Shown here: positions 24,242 to 33,167 of the stretch, in pieces | Position numbering within the stretch: the first letter of the stretch is position 1 | Layout of the letters: every line of letters begins with the position of its first letter | DNA from: Acidobacteriota bacterium | GTDB taxonomy: Bacteria; Acidobacteriota; Terriglobia; Acidiferrales; UBA7541 | Reading direction: 5' to 3' | Length of the DNA: 42,215 nt | Assembly (NCBI GenBank): GCA_003223245.1 | Contig: QHYI01000132.1 | Location: 25,221-67,435 of the forward strand | Made by a program: the position numbers and the translations under genes | The notes under the pieces: generated by a model | Told to the model about the DNA's origin: nothing | The model's input: only the letters and a program-made list of their open reading frames with translations | The model's database searches: none

Positions 24242-24253
24242 GTCAGGACTGAC
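24242..24253. repeat. Small inverted repeat related to the site at 24272
   Basis: GTCAG-GA-CTGAC, 5-bp arms and a 2-nt centre. The arms are the inner five bases of the 24272-24292 palindrome. It is spaced about 35 bp from it, centre to centre. Both lie upstream of the GH51 gene. Confidence 0.3.
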
Positions 24254-24271
24254 CTAGTCGAGCTTCAATTA

Positions 24272-24292
24272 GAATAGTCAGCCTGACTATTC
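24272..24292. repeat. Perfect 21-bp inverted repeat upstream of GH51
   Basis: GAATAGTCAG (24272-24281), one C, then CTGACTATTC (24283-24292), perfect 10-bp arms. It lies between GH127 and GH51 and has no T-run, so it looks like an operator. Its sequence differs from both the LacI-type and the GntR-type motifs, so a third regulator may act here. Confidence 0.5.
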
Positions 24293-24347
24293 ACAAGCAA
24301 AGTAATAGGCAAGTCGGGCCAACTAGCTCCACCAGCAAGGAGATGCC

Positions 24348-25931
24348 ATGCTCTCGAGAATTTCCCGCCGCAGATTTGTCGGGAACGCCGCCGTCGTGTC
24401 TCTCGCTTCGCTGATTCCGCGCTTTGTCGGGGCCGCCGCGAGCGCGACCCGCAAAATCACGGTGCTGACAGACCAGGAAATTGGCACGGTGCGCCCGGAA
24501 TTTCACGGCCAGTTTGCGGAGCATCTCGGTTCGTGCGTGTACGGCGGTTTGTGGGTTGGAAAAAATTCAGCCATCTCCAACATTAACGGGTACCGGCGTC
24601 AGGCCGTCGAGTACTTGAAAGAACTGGGAATCCCGGTGTTGCGCTGGCCGGGCGGCTGTTACGCCGACGATTACCATTGGCGGGACGGCATCGGACCCGC
24701 GGAGGGTCGGCCGAAGCGCGTCAATATTCATTGGGGCGGTTACGTGGAGGACGGCAGCTTCGGGACGCACGAATTTATCGGGCTGTGCCGGTTGATTGAG
24801 TCAGACCCGTACCTAGCGGGCAATGTGGGAAGCGGCTCGCCGCGCGAGATGCGCGATTGGATCGAGTACTGCAATATGCCATCGGGCAGCACGCTTGCGG
24901 AGGAGCGCATCAAGAATGGCGCGCGCGAGCCATTTCGCGTGCGTTACTGGGGCGTTGGCAACGAAGCGTGGGGTTGCGGCGGATGGATGCGCCCGGAAGT
25001 TTATGCCGACCATTATCGGCAGTTCTCCGTTTACTTGCGAAAGTATGGGGACACGGAGCCATTCCTGATAGCCAGCGGCCCGAACGGAAATGACACGCGC
25101 TGGTCCCACAAATTTATGGACACCCTCGAAGGCGGCAGGCCGGAGGGGGTCTCCATGCACTACTACGAGGGTGGAGAAGATCCTCCGCTGCATTTCACCG
25201 AGGAGCATGTGAAAAAGCAGCTGGCCATTTTTTCGCGCGTGGAAGACGCCATCGTCCAGCAGCGCTCGCTTTTTGACAGCTATCGCGATGGGCGCAAGAT
25301 CGCGCTGGTGCTGGACGAATGGGGAGTGTGGGACCGTATTCCCGAAGAAGATGAAAAGAAATATGGGAAACTCTGGCAACAGAGCACCATGCGCAGCGCG
25401 GCGGCTGCAGGATTAGGACTGAACATTTTCAACCGGCAGGCGGACAAGCTGTTCATGTGCAACATCGCGCAGATCGTGAATGTGCTGCAGTCACTTCTTC
25501 TGACGGATGGGCCGGAAGGGACGCAGTGCATCCGCACGACGACGTATCACGCATTTGCTTTGTTCAAAGGGCATCGTGGGAACACGGCCGTGAAGGTCGA
25601 GAGCGATGCGGCAACTTCCGAAAAAGAAAAGCTTCCGCTCGATTTGTCGGTCTCCGCTTCGGTGAAAAATGGAAGGGTCATAGTCAGTCTGGTCAATCCC
25701 TTTCCGGATCAAGACCTGGAAATCCAATGCGGGCTGCGCGGCGCGACCGCGAAAAGCGCAACGGCGCTCCTGCTCCACGGCGACGATTGGAACGCTTGCA
25801 ACAGTTTTGACGCGCCAGACCGGGTCGTGCCCAAACCGCATCCCGCAAAAATCGAAGGCTCAACCTTGCGCCTGGACTTGCCGCGGATGTCTGTCGCTAC
25901 GGTAACCTTGACGCCTTCAGCGAGTGCCTAA
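24348..25931 (+). CDS. GH51 alpha-L-arabinofuranosidase
   Basis: 527 residues, ATG with AAGGAG 5 nt upstream. Tat signal (ISRRRFVGNAAVVSLASLIP). The GH51 barrel is clear: the FHGQFAEHLGSCVYGGLWVG start, LRWPGGCYADDYHWRDGIGP, WGVGNEAWGCGG with acid/base E206, a VSMHYYEGG segment, and LVLDEWGVWDR with nucleophile E324. A C-terminal beta-sandwich holds the last ~110 residues. It removes alpha-L-arabinofuranosyl groups from arabinan, arabinoxylan or arabinogalactan side chains. Most GH51 enzymes are intracellular, so the Tat signal is notable, and it matches the exported GH127. The palindrome at 24272 lies in its upstream region. It is the likely end of the isomerase operon or an own unit. Confidence 0.94.
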   Translation: MLSRISRRRFVGNAAVVSLASLIPRFVGAAASATRKITVLTDQEIGTVRPEFHGQFAEHLGSCVYGGLWVGKNSAISNINGYRRQAVEYLKELGIPVLRWPGGCYADDYHWRDGIGPAEGRPKRVNIHWGGYVEDGSFGTHEFIGLCRLIESDPYLAGNVGSGSPREMRDWIEYCNMPSGSTLAEERIKNGAREPFRVRYWGVGNEAWGCGGWMRPEVYADHYRQFSVYLRKYGDTEPFLIASGPNGNDTRWSHKFMDTLEGGRPEGVSMHYYEGGEDPPLHFTEEHVKKQLAIFSRVEDAIVQQRSLFDSYRDGRKIALVLDEWGVWDRIPEEDEKKYGKLWQQSTMRSAAAAGLGLNIFNRQADKLFMCNIAQIVNVLQSLLLTDGPEGTQCIRTTTYHAFALFKGHRGNTAVKVESDAATSEKEKLPLDLSVSASVKNGRVIVSLVNPFPDQDLEIQCGLRGATAKSATALLLHGDDWNACNSFDAPDRVVPKPHPAKIEGSTLRLDLPRMSVATVTLTPSASA

Positions 25932-26050
25932 CGGGGAGAGGCGGCCACCTCTGGGCGCAGAATTCGATTTGCTTGTTTCCATCTCGACCTTAAGTGCGTA
26001 GCATGCCAGCGGCACAACTCTTCGTTGCGACACGAAAGGGGATAGGGCGT

Positions 26051-29000
26051 ATGCGCGTTGCTTTGAATCTTCGTCTTCTTGTCCAAACAGGACTGCTACT
26101 CGGGGCATTGGTGAGTTGGGCTAACTTGGTCGACGCGCAAAGGCCGCCGAGTCCTCCGAGCGACGAAGAAACTTTTCGCTTTCGCTTTGTCGGGCCGCGC
26201 ACGGGGAATCGCGTGGCTTCGATTGCCGGCGTGCCCGGTGACCCTAGCACGTATTATGCAGGCGCAGCGTCCGGCGGCGTTTGGAAAACCACCGATGGCG
26301 GCAACCGCTGGGAACCGATTTTTGACAAGGAGCCGGTAGCGGCGATTGGCGCGATTGCTGTGGCGCCATCGGATCCGAGCGTGATCTGGGTGGGCACGGG
26401 CGAAGCTTGGGCGATTCGCGACAGCGATGTTATGGGCAATGGCGTTTACGTCTCCACGGATTATGGCAAGAACTGGACGCACGTGGGGGGGCTGGAGGAC
26501 ACCGGACGCATTGGCAGAATCGTGGTTCATCCCACGAATCCAGATATCGCGTTTGTATGCGCGCTAGGCCGCACGACGGGCCCACAACAGGACCGCGGGG
26601 TGTTTCGCACCACGGATCGTGGACAACATTGGGAGCGCGTGCTTTTTGCCGATGCAAATACCGGTTGCTCAGGACTCGCCATGGATCCGCATGATCCGCG
26701 AATTCTTCTTGCGGGCATGTGGCAAGTGGAAATGCATACGTGGGGGGAACTCAGCGGCGGGCCCGGCAGCGCCGTTTACATCTCGAAGGACGGCGGAACG
26801 AAGTGGACGAAGCTCGAAGGCCATGGCTTGCCGAAATCGCCGCTGGGTAAGATTGATGTGGCCATCGCGCCGACAAATTCCCAGCGCTATTTCGCCTTGA
26901 TTCAAACGAAAGATCAAGGGGCTTTGTGGCGCTCCGACAATAGCGGCGACACCTGGCAAGTGGTGAATTACCAGCGCCAACTGATTGGGCGCGCGGGATA
27001 TTACATTCGCATAGCCGTTTCTACCGGCAACGACAACGAAGTCTATGTGGCCAACAGCAGCTTTCTCGAATCGCTCGATGGCGGCGAAATCTTCAAAGAA
27101 GTTCCCTGGGGCGGTGACAATCACGACATCTGGATCGATCCCGAGAATCCCGACCGCTTTGTCATCACCGATGACGGTGGATTAAACATCACGACCGTGC
27201 ACGGCCGCGGCTTCCATCGCGTACAGCTTCCCATTGGGCAGATGTATCACGTCGCGGTTGACAACCAGGTTCCGTACTACGTCTACACCAACATGCAGGA
27301 TGGGCCGAACATGCGCGGCCCGAGCATCGCCCCGCCGCTTGAATACGGCCGCGTTGTGGACACTGGCTGGGAACGCCGCATGGGCGGATGCGAGTCCGGG
27401 TTCACGCTGCCGGATCCCACGGATCCGAACATCGTGTGGGCGAGTTGCTACGGGGACGAAGTGACGCGTTGGGACGCGAAAACCAAGCGCGCGCGGTCGG
27501 TGAGTCCCTGGATGCATTCGCTGGATTCGCCGCCGAGCGACCTGAAGTATCGCTGCCACTGGACGCCGCCGCTGGCCATCGATCCGTTTGACCACAACAC
27601 GGTGTACTACGGCTGCCAGGTCATTTTCAAAACAACGAACGGCGGGCAAAGCTGGTCGGTGATCAGCCCGGATCTTTCTACGCAAGACCAAAAGTACCTT
27701 GCTTCCTCAGGCGGGATTATCGGCGACAATCTTGGCCAGTTTTTTGGCGAAGTGGTATTTGCCATCGCTCCGTCAGAAGTGCAACAGGGGCTCATCTGGG
27801 CGGGCACCAATGATGGCTTGATCTGGTACACCAAGGATGGCGGTGCAAACTGGACCAACGTCACGAAAAACATCCAGGATTTGCCGCCCTGGGGTACGGT
27901 CACGCGCATCGAGCCTTCACACTTCGACGCCGGAACGGCGTATGTCTCGGTCGACTATCATTTGATGGACAATCGTGATCCCTATATTTTCAAGACCACG
28001 GATTTCGGGAAGACCTGGACAAGAATCTCAGAGGGGCTGCCCAAACATCAATTGAGTTACGTCCGCAGCATAGCGGAAGATCCTAACCAGAAAGGTTTGC
28101 TCTTCGCAGGAACGGGCAGCGGTCTTTTCTATTCGCTCGACGACGGTGCGCACTGGACAGCTTTCACCGCGGGCCTGCCCCACGCGCCCGTCACCTGGGA
28201 CGTGGTTCAAAAACAGTTTCACGATCTCGTGGTCTCGACCTATGGCCGCGGAATCTACATCCTGGATGACATCACGCCACTCGAGCAGATGGCGCAAAAA
28301 GCCGAAGACCTCCCCGTGCGGCTGTTTGCGCCGCGCGACACGTTTCGTCTTTTCCCCAATAGTGGCGCGGCAATCACCTATTCGCTGAAAGCTGCGCCCA
28401 AAGCTCCGGTCAAAATTGAAATCCTCGATTCGAATGGAGCTGTTGTTCGAAAGCTGGATGGGCCGGGGCGAGTTGGCATGAATCGGGCGATCTGGAATTT
28501 TCTTTATGATCCGCCGAAGCTGGTCGCGCTGCGCACCACGCCGCCGGAGAATCCGCACATTTGGGAAGAGCGCCGTTTCCGTGGCAGCGATTCTCGGCAA
28601 GTTCTGCATTGGGGAATCAAGGAAGCCGAAGTTGGTCCGCTGGCCTTGCCCGGAAAATATACGGTTCGCCTTACTGTGGATGGCCAAACCTTCACGCAGC
28701 CGCTGACTATCGTCAAAAACCCGAACGTTCATACGAGTGAAGGGGAACTAGCCGCGGGGTTCAAGCTGCAACTGCGCATCCGGGATGACATCACGAAAGT
28801 CTCCGAAGTCACTAACAAATTGGAATGGATGCGGGTGCAACTCGATGTGATCGCGAGAATGCTGGGGCAAAAGAACCTGCCTCCCGGCGAAGAAAAGAAA
28901 GAGGAAGCGAAGGGCGCGACGAAGGAAGCGAAGCAGGAGAAAAGCGAGGCCATTCCCGATCCGGAATTACTGAAGGCCGTTGAGGATATGGATCAAAAGA

Positions 29001-29344
29001 TGCAGGGCGTCGAATACAAATTCATCTCCCGCGCTGACGCGCTAAGCGACGACAAATACTATTCCATCCCGGAGAAAATCTATCTTCACCTGATCTGGCT
29101 GAACGGCGAAGTGGGCACCGGCGCAGGCGACGTGGCCGGCGACGTCGACAATCCGCCCACTGACACGGCTGGGGCCATTCTGCAAACCATAGAGAAAGAC
29201 CTTGCTGACGCGCAGAGCAGCTATCAAAACCTCATTGAAAAAGAGCTTCCTGCGTTCAATCGCGCCTTGCTCGACAAAGGCATCACTCCCATAGCCTTTG
29301 TTCGCCCTCCGGACAGTGGCGGCGAGGATGAAGATGGCGGATAA
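26051..29344 (+). CDS. VPS10/sortilin-like BNR-repeat beta-propeller protein, exported
   Basis: 1097 residues from the ATG at 26051, with GGGGAT upstream; an extension to 25994 is open but lacks a signal peptide. Sec signal ends near LVDA|QRPP. Residues about 50-750 are a double propeller with many Asp-box/BNR repeats: KTTDGGNRWEP, STDYGKNWTHV, RTTDRGQHWERV, SKDGGTKWTKL, RSDNSGDTWQV, KTTNGGQSWSV, YTKDGGANWTNV, KTTDFGKTWTRI, YSLDDGAHWTAF. A FlgD-like Ig segment follows (KIEILDSNGAVVRKLDGPG), then a charged coiled-coil region (KEEAKGATKEAKQEKSEA). Similar acidobacterial proteins are often named glycosyl hydrolase, from GH74-like propellers, but no GH74 catalytic Asp pair was identified, so the activity is not established. 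A DPP-IV-like peptidase follows 44 bp later. Confidence 0.85.
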   Translation: MRVALNLRLLVQTGLLLGALVSWANLVDAQRPPSPPSDEETFRFRFVGPRTGNRVASIAGVPGDPSTYYAGAASGGVWKTTDGGNRWEPIFDKEPVAAIGAIAVAPSDPSVIWVGTGEAWAIRDSDVMGNGVYVSTDYGKNWTHVGGLEDTGRIGRIVVHPTNPDIAFVCALGRTTGPQQDRGVFRTTDRGQHWERVLFADANTGCSGLAMDPHDPRILLAGMWQVEMHTWGELSGGPGSAVYISKDGGTKWTKLEGHGLPKSPLGKIDVAIAPTNSQRYFALIQTKDQGALWRSDNSGDTWQVVNYQRQLIGRAGYYIRIAVSTGNDNEVYVANSSFLESLDGGEIFKEVPWGGDNHDIWIDPENPDRFVITDDGGLNITTVHGRGFHRVQLPIGQMYHVAVDNQVPYYVYTNMQDGPNMRGPSIAPPLEYGRVVDTGWERRMGGCESGFTLPDPTDPNIVWASCYGDEVTRWDAKTKRARSVSPWMHSLDSPPSDLKYRCHWTPPLAIDPFDHNTVYYGCQVIFKTTNGGQSWSVISPDLSTQDQKYLASSGGIIGDNLGQFFGEVVFAIAPSEVQQGLIWAGTNDGLIWYTKDGGANWTNVTKNIQDLPPWGTVTRIEPSHFDAGTAYVSVDYHLMDNRDPYIFKTTDFGKTWTRISEGLPKHQLSYVRSIAEDPNQKGLLFAGTGSGLFYSLDDGAHWTAFTAGLPHAPVTWDVVQKQFHDLVVSTYGRGIYILDDITPLEQMAQKAEDLPVRLFAPRDTFRLFPNSGAAITYSLKAAPKAPVKIEILDSNGAVVRKLDGPGRVGMNRAIWNFLYDPPKLVALRTTPPENPHIWEERRFRGSDSRQVLHWGIKEAEVGPLALPGKYTVRLTVDGQTFTQPLTIVKNPNVHTSEGELAAGFKLQLRIRDDITKVSEVTNKLEWMRVQLDVIARMLGQKNLPPGEEKKEEAKGATKEAKQEKSEAIPDPELLKAVEDMDQKMQGVEYKFISRADALSDDKYYSIPEKIYLHLIWLNGEVGTGAGDVAGDVDNPPTDTAGAILQTIEKDLADAQSSYQNLIEKELPAFNRALLDKGITPIAFVRPPDSGGEDEDGG

Positions 29345-29388
29345 CCAAACAGGAAGGGCGAACAGTTTCCTAAGGAGGAGAATTCCCT

Positions 29389-31695
29389 ATGAAGACCCAT
29401 CCTCGCTGTTGGTTTTGCCTTGTTGCCCTGGTCATTCCTCCGTCCTGGAGTTGGGCGCAAGGCACACGCGAGGACTACCAGCGCGCCGAACAATTTCTCC
29501 CGGGAAATCTTCGTCATCGCATTTATGTTGCCGATGTGGCGCCACATTGGATCGCCAAGAAAAATCGCTTCTGGTATCACCAGGTAGGAACAAAAAGCGC
29601 GGAGTTCCTTGTCGTTGACGCAGACCAAAACAGCGCGGGCCCGGCTTTCGACCACACACGCCTAGCCGCTTCCCTTTCGAAAGCGCTGAAGCGAGAAGTT
29701 CAGGCCACAGAACTGCCCTTCGACTCTTTTGATTTTTCAGACGATGGAAAATCCGTTTCCTTTCAGATTGACGATGTGCCGTGGTTGTGCGGCCTTGGAA
29801 ATTACGAATGCAAAAAGGGGCCCGAACCTGTGGCAGGGCAGTATGAAGAAGCTTCGCCGAATAAAGAATGGGTCGTTTACGTCCAGGACCACGACCTATA
29901 CGCGCGTTACGTTGCGACGGGCCAAGTCGTGCGCCTGACACGCGACGGCGAAGCTTCCTACGACTACGCCACTCCCATTCCCTCGCTTCGGCCGATGGTC
30001 GCGCAGGGAACGAAAGACATCCGGCAGCGTCCCGCGGTGTTTTGGTCGCCCGATTCGTCCAAACTCGTGACTTACCGCATGGACACCCGCAATGCGGGAC
30101 GCTTCAGCTATCTGCAATTCGTTCCTCCAGACCAACTTCGCCCGAAGGAGTACACCGTGGTGTATCCATTGCCCGGAGAAGTTTTGCCCAAGGCCGAGCC
30201 CATTATTTTCGAAGTGCAAAGCGGCAAGCGCATCGAAGTAAAAACCGCGCCTATCGAAATGCAATTTCAAGGCGGACCAGGATTTGACTGGTACGAGGAT
30301 GGCAAGGCGTTTTCCTACGAAGCGTGGGGGCGCGGAGAAAAATCCATCGAGCTACGCGAAGTGGATGCGAGCACCGGCGAACAGCGGGTGGTGCTTCGCG
30401 AGAAGTCCGACCGCTACGTTGATCCGGGAGAAACGCATTTCCGCATTTTGCACGAAACGGGGGACGTGCTTTGGACTTCCGAGCGGGATGGCTGGAACCA
30501 TCTTTATCTGTCGAACCTCAAGACCGGCGAATTGCGCGGCCAATTGACGCAGGGGCCTTGGGCGGTACGGCAGATTGTCGAGGTGGATGAGAAGGCGCGC
30601 CGCGTCTATTTTCTGGCAAACGGCCGGGAGAAAGACGAAGATCCCTACCAGACGCACCTCTATGTGGTCGGCTTTGGTGGCCAAGGTCTTGCGCTGCTCA
30701 CGCCGGAAAACGCCAATCACAACGTAAGCCTTTCTCCAGATCGCGCTTATTTCGTGGACAATTTCTCGCGACCCGACCTTCCCGCCGTCTCCGTGCTCAA
30801 GCGCGCGAAGGATGGCTCGCAGGTCCGCACCTTGGAGCAAACCGATACCAAAGAGTTGGTGCAAGCTGGTTGGAAACCGCCACAGCCGTTTCGCGGCAAA
30901 GCGAAGGATGGAACTACGGATTTGTACGGGCTGATCTGGAAGCCTTCGAACTTCGATGCCTCGAAGAAATATCCCATCGTCGAGATGGTCTACACCGGCC
31001 CGCAGGCTTTCTTTGTGCCAAAGACTTTTAGCGCTGCTTTGCGCAATCCCGAGCAGCAAATCGCAGAACTCGGATTCATCGGCGTCATGGTCGACGGCCG
31101 CGGTACGACCGGCCGATCGCGGGCGTTCCGCGAATTCTCCTATCACAATTTAGGCGGCGCGTTTGAGGATCACGTCGAGATGATCAAGCAGATGGCTGCG
31201 AAGTTCTCCTACATGGACGTGGACCGCGTCGGCATCTATGGCACATCGGCCGGCGGCTACGGCTCGACGCACGCCATCCTGCAATTTGCGGATTTCTACA
31301 AGGTTTGCGTGTCTATTTCTGGCGACCATGACGCGCGGCTCGACAAAGCCTGGTGGAATGAGCTTTACCAAGGTTATCCGGTAGGGCCGGACTACGCCGA
31401 ACAATCCAACATTACGATGGCGGATCACCTAAAAGGCCACCTGCTCATCGAGCATGGCGACATCGATGACAACGTGCACGTTGTTGAAACCATGCGTTTG
31501 ACGGACGCGTTGATCAAAGCGAACAAGAATTTCGATCAACTCATCGTTCCGAACATGTATCACGGCGAAGGCGGTAATCCCTACCTGATCCGTCGCCGCT
31601 GGGATTATTTCGTTCAGTATCTTTTAGGTGTGAATCCGCCGGCGGACTTCGCCATCCATGAGGAGCGGGAAAATGCTCCTCCGCGAGCCCGCTGA
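29389..31695 (+). CDS. S9B-family dipeptidyl peptidase IV-like serine peptidase
   Basis: 768 residues. The start is supported by a strong TAAGGAGGAG about 9 nt before the ATG. Sec signal peptide in the first 24 residues (CLVALVIPPSWSWAQ). The N-terminal propeller runs to about 500. The alpha/beta hydrolase domain follows with the triad S620 in YGTSAGGYGS, D693 in HGDIDDNVH and H725 in MYHGEGG. In human DPP-IV the Asp and His occupy the same motif positions. These exopeptidases trim dipeptides or short peptides outside the cytoplasm. Its place between two BNR propeller proteins and downstream of arabinofuranosidases would fit breakdown of hydroxyproline-rich glycoproteins (extensin, AGP), but that link is inference. 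A hairpin lies directly after the stop. Confidence 0.92.
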   Translation: MKTHPRCWFCLVALVIPPSWSWAQGTREDYQRAEQFLPGNLRHRIYVADVAPHWIAKKNRFWYHQVGTKSAEFLVVDADQNSAGPAFDHTRLAASLSKALKREVQATELPFDSFDFSDDGKSVSFQIDDVPWLCGLGNYECKKGPEPVAGQYEEASPNKEWVVYVQDHDLYARYVATGQVVRLTRDGEASYDYATPIPSLRPMVAQGTKDIRQRPAVFWSPDSSKLVTYRMDTRNAGRFSYLQFVPPDQLRPKEYTVVYPLPGEVLPKAEPIIFEVQSGKRIEVKTAPIEMQFQGGPGFDWYEDGKAFSYEAWGRGEKSIELREVDASTGEQRVVLREKSDRYVDPGETHFRILHETGDVLWTSERDGWNHLYLSNLKTGELRGQLTQGPWAVRQIVEVDEKARRVYFLANGREKDEDPYQTHLYVVGFGGQGLALLTPENANHNVSLSPDRAYFVDNFSRPDLPAVSVLKRAKDGSQVRTLEQTDTKELVQAGWKPPQPFRGKAKDGTTDLYGLIWKPSNFDASKKYPIVEMVYTGPQAFFVPKTFSAALRNPEQQIAELGFIGVMVDGRGTTGRSRAFREFSYHNLGGAFEDHVEMIKQMAAKFSYMDVDRVGIYGTSAGGYGSTHAILQFADFYKVCVSISGDHDARLDKAWWNELYQGYPVGPDYAEQSNITMADHLKGHLLIEHGDIDDNVHVVETMRLTDALIKANKNFDQLIVPNMYHGEGGNPYLIRRRWDYFVQYLLGVNPPADFAIHEERENAPPRAR

Positions 31696-31703
31696 AAACG
31701 GAG

Positions 31704-31729
31704 AATATTCTCGCCCAAGCGGGAATATT
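31704..31729 (+). other. Intercistronic hairpin after the S9 peptidase gene
   Basis: AATATTCTCGC (31704-31714) and GCGGGAATATT (31719-31729) form an 11-bp stem with one T-G pair and a CCAA tetraloop. No T-run follows; the ribosome binding site of the next gene is 7 nt later. More likely an mRNA stability or attenuation element than a terminator. Confidence 0.45.
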
Positions 31730-31747
31730 AGTCAGTGAGGTGTATTC

Positions 31748-33157
31748 GTGAGTTTAACAAATCGAACGGTATTTCGCTTCCTGGTTCGCACCGCCATGCT
31801 TGCAGCGATCGCAGGAAGCGCTCTCGCGCAGCTACCGCCGAAAGCTCCAAACTCCAGCGTCATCACTCTGACTCCTCAGCCGGGATACTTCACCGAACCC
31901 GCTATCGCCATCAATCCCAACAATCCGCAGCAAGTCGTCGCCGTGTATCAGGACAATGCTCATGCCGCGTATTCCTTCGATGCCGGCGCTCACTGGCAGA
32001 TTGCCACCGGCGTCGGGTCGACGAAGTACCGCGTTTCTGGAGACGTTTCGGCGACCTACGACAATCAGGGCCACGCCTTCATCTGTTACATCGCGTTCGA
32101 CAAGCTCGGCACGTTCGGTTATTGGGGACACAATTCCTCGCGAAATGGCATTTATGTGCGCCGCTCACTCGACGGCGGCAAGACCTGGGAGCCCAATGAC
32201 ATCGCTGCCACCGAGCAGCCCGACAAAACACCCGACGGAAAGGATGTTCCCTGGGAAGACAAACCCTACCTTGTCGCCGACAACAGTCACGGCCCGTACA
32301 CAGGCAACCTCTATATTGGCTGGACGCGTTGGACGATTGCCGATTCGCGAATTCAGTTTGTCCGCTCGACCGACGACGGCAAAACCTGGTCGAAGCCCAT
32401 CGAAATCGACAATGTGCGCGGCCTCCCGCGCGACGACAACGGCGCCAACGAGGGCTTTGCTGGCGCGGTTGGCCCCGACAGCGCACTCTACACCGTCTGG
32501 GGCGATGGCAGTCATCTTGTTTTCACTGTTTCTTCGGACGGGGGCCTCACCTTTGCCCCCACCCGCAACATCATTGATACGGCTCCCACCATGTTTGCCA
32601 TCGACGCCGTGGCTCGCGCCAATGGATTCCCGCAAATTGCCATCGATCCGCGCGGCGGGCGGAAGGGCGGACGCCTCTACGTCACCTGGGCCGATTATCG
32701 CAACGGCGAAATCGATGTTTTCTGTTCCTCGTCCAAGGATTTTGGCGCCTCCTGGTCTCCTGCAACAAAGGTGAATACCGACCCCGTCCACGACGGTGCG
32801 GAACATTTCTTTCAATGGATGGCCGTGGATCGATCAGACGGTTCCATTTATGTGGTCTTCTACGACCGCCGCGGCGATCCGCGGAACCGCGCGCAAACGG
32901 TCATGCTCGCGCGTTCCACGGATGGCGGCCAGTCCTTCCAGAACTATTCCTGGACCGATCAGCCGTTCAATGCCAGGGGCGGCTTCATCGGCGATTACAA
33001 CGGCCTGGCGGCCATGAACGGTCGGGTCTACGGCATCTGGACGGAAAAGCCGCAAAACATTGCAACGCGAGACACCGTTATTCGCATTGGTATTGCTGAC
33101 TTCCGCACTTCGGTGACCACAAATTTTTCAGCCTCAACCAAAGCGAATCTGAAATAA
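31748..33157 (+). CDS. Sialidase-like BNR/Asp-box beta-propeller protein
   Basis: 469 residues with a GTG start (31748) backed by GAGGTG 5 nt upstream. A Sec signal peptide (VRTAMLAAIAGSALAQ) is cleaved before LPPKAP. Five clear Asp boxes are seen: SLDGGKTWEP, STDDGKTWSK, SSDGGLTFAP, SKDFGASWSP, STDGGQSFQN. This is the six-bladed sialidase fold. The catalytic Arg triad, Tyr and Glu of true sialidases could not be mapped with confidence, so exo-alpha-sialidase activity is not shown. GH93 exo-arabinanases use the same fold, which is tempting given the locus, but I could not confirm its catalytic residues. galK starts 10 bp after its stop, so the two are probably cotranscribed. Confidence 0.82.
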   Translation: MSLTNRTVFRFLVRTAMLAAIAGSALAQLPPKAPNSSVITLTPQPGYFTEPAIAINPNNPQQVVAVYQDNAHAAYSFDAGAHWQIATGVGSTKYRVSGDVSATYDNQGHAFICYIAFDKLGTFGYWGHNSSRNGIYVRRSLDGGKTWEPNDIAATEQPDKTPDGKDVPWEDKPYLVADNSHGPYTGNLYIGWTRWTIADSRIQFVRSTDDGKTWSKPIEIDNVRGLPRDDNGANEGFAGAVGPDSALYTVWGDGSHLVFTVSSDGGLTFAPTRNIIDTAPTMFAIDAVARANGFPQIAIDPRGGRKGGRLYVTWADYRNGEIDVFCSSSKDFGASWSPATKVNTDPVHDGAEHFFQWMAVDRSDGSIYVVFYDRRGDPRNRAQTVMLARSTDGGQSFQNYSWTDQPFNARGGFIGDYNGLAAMNGRVYGIWTEKPQNIATRDTVIRIGIADFRTSVTTNFSASTKANLK

Positions 33158-33167
33158 TTACCGAGCA

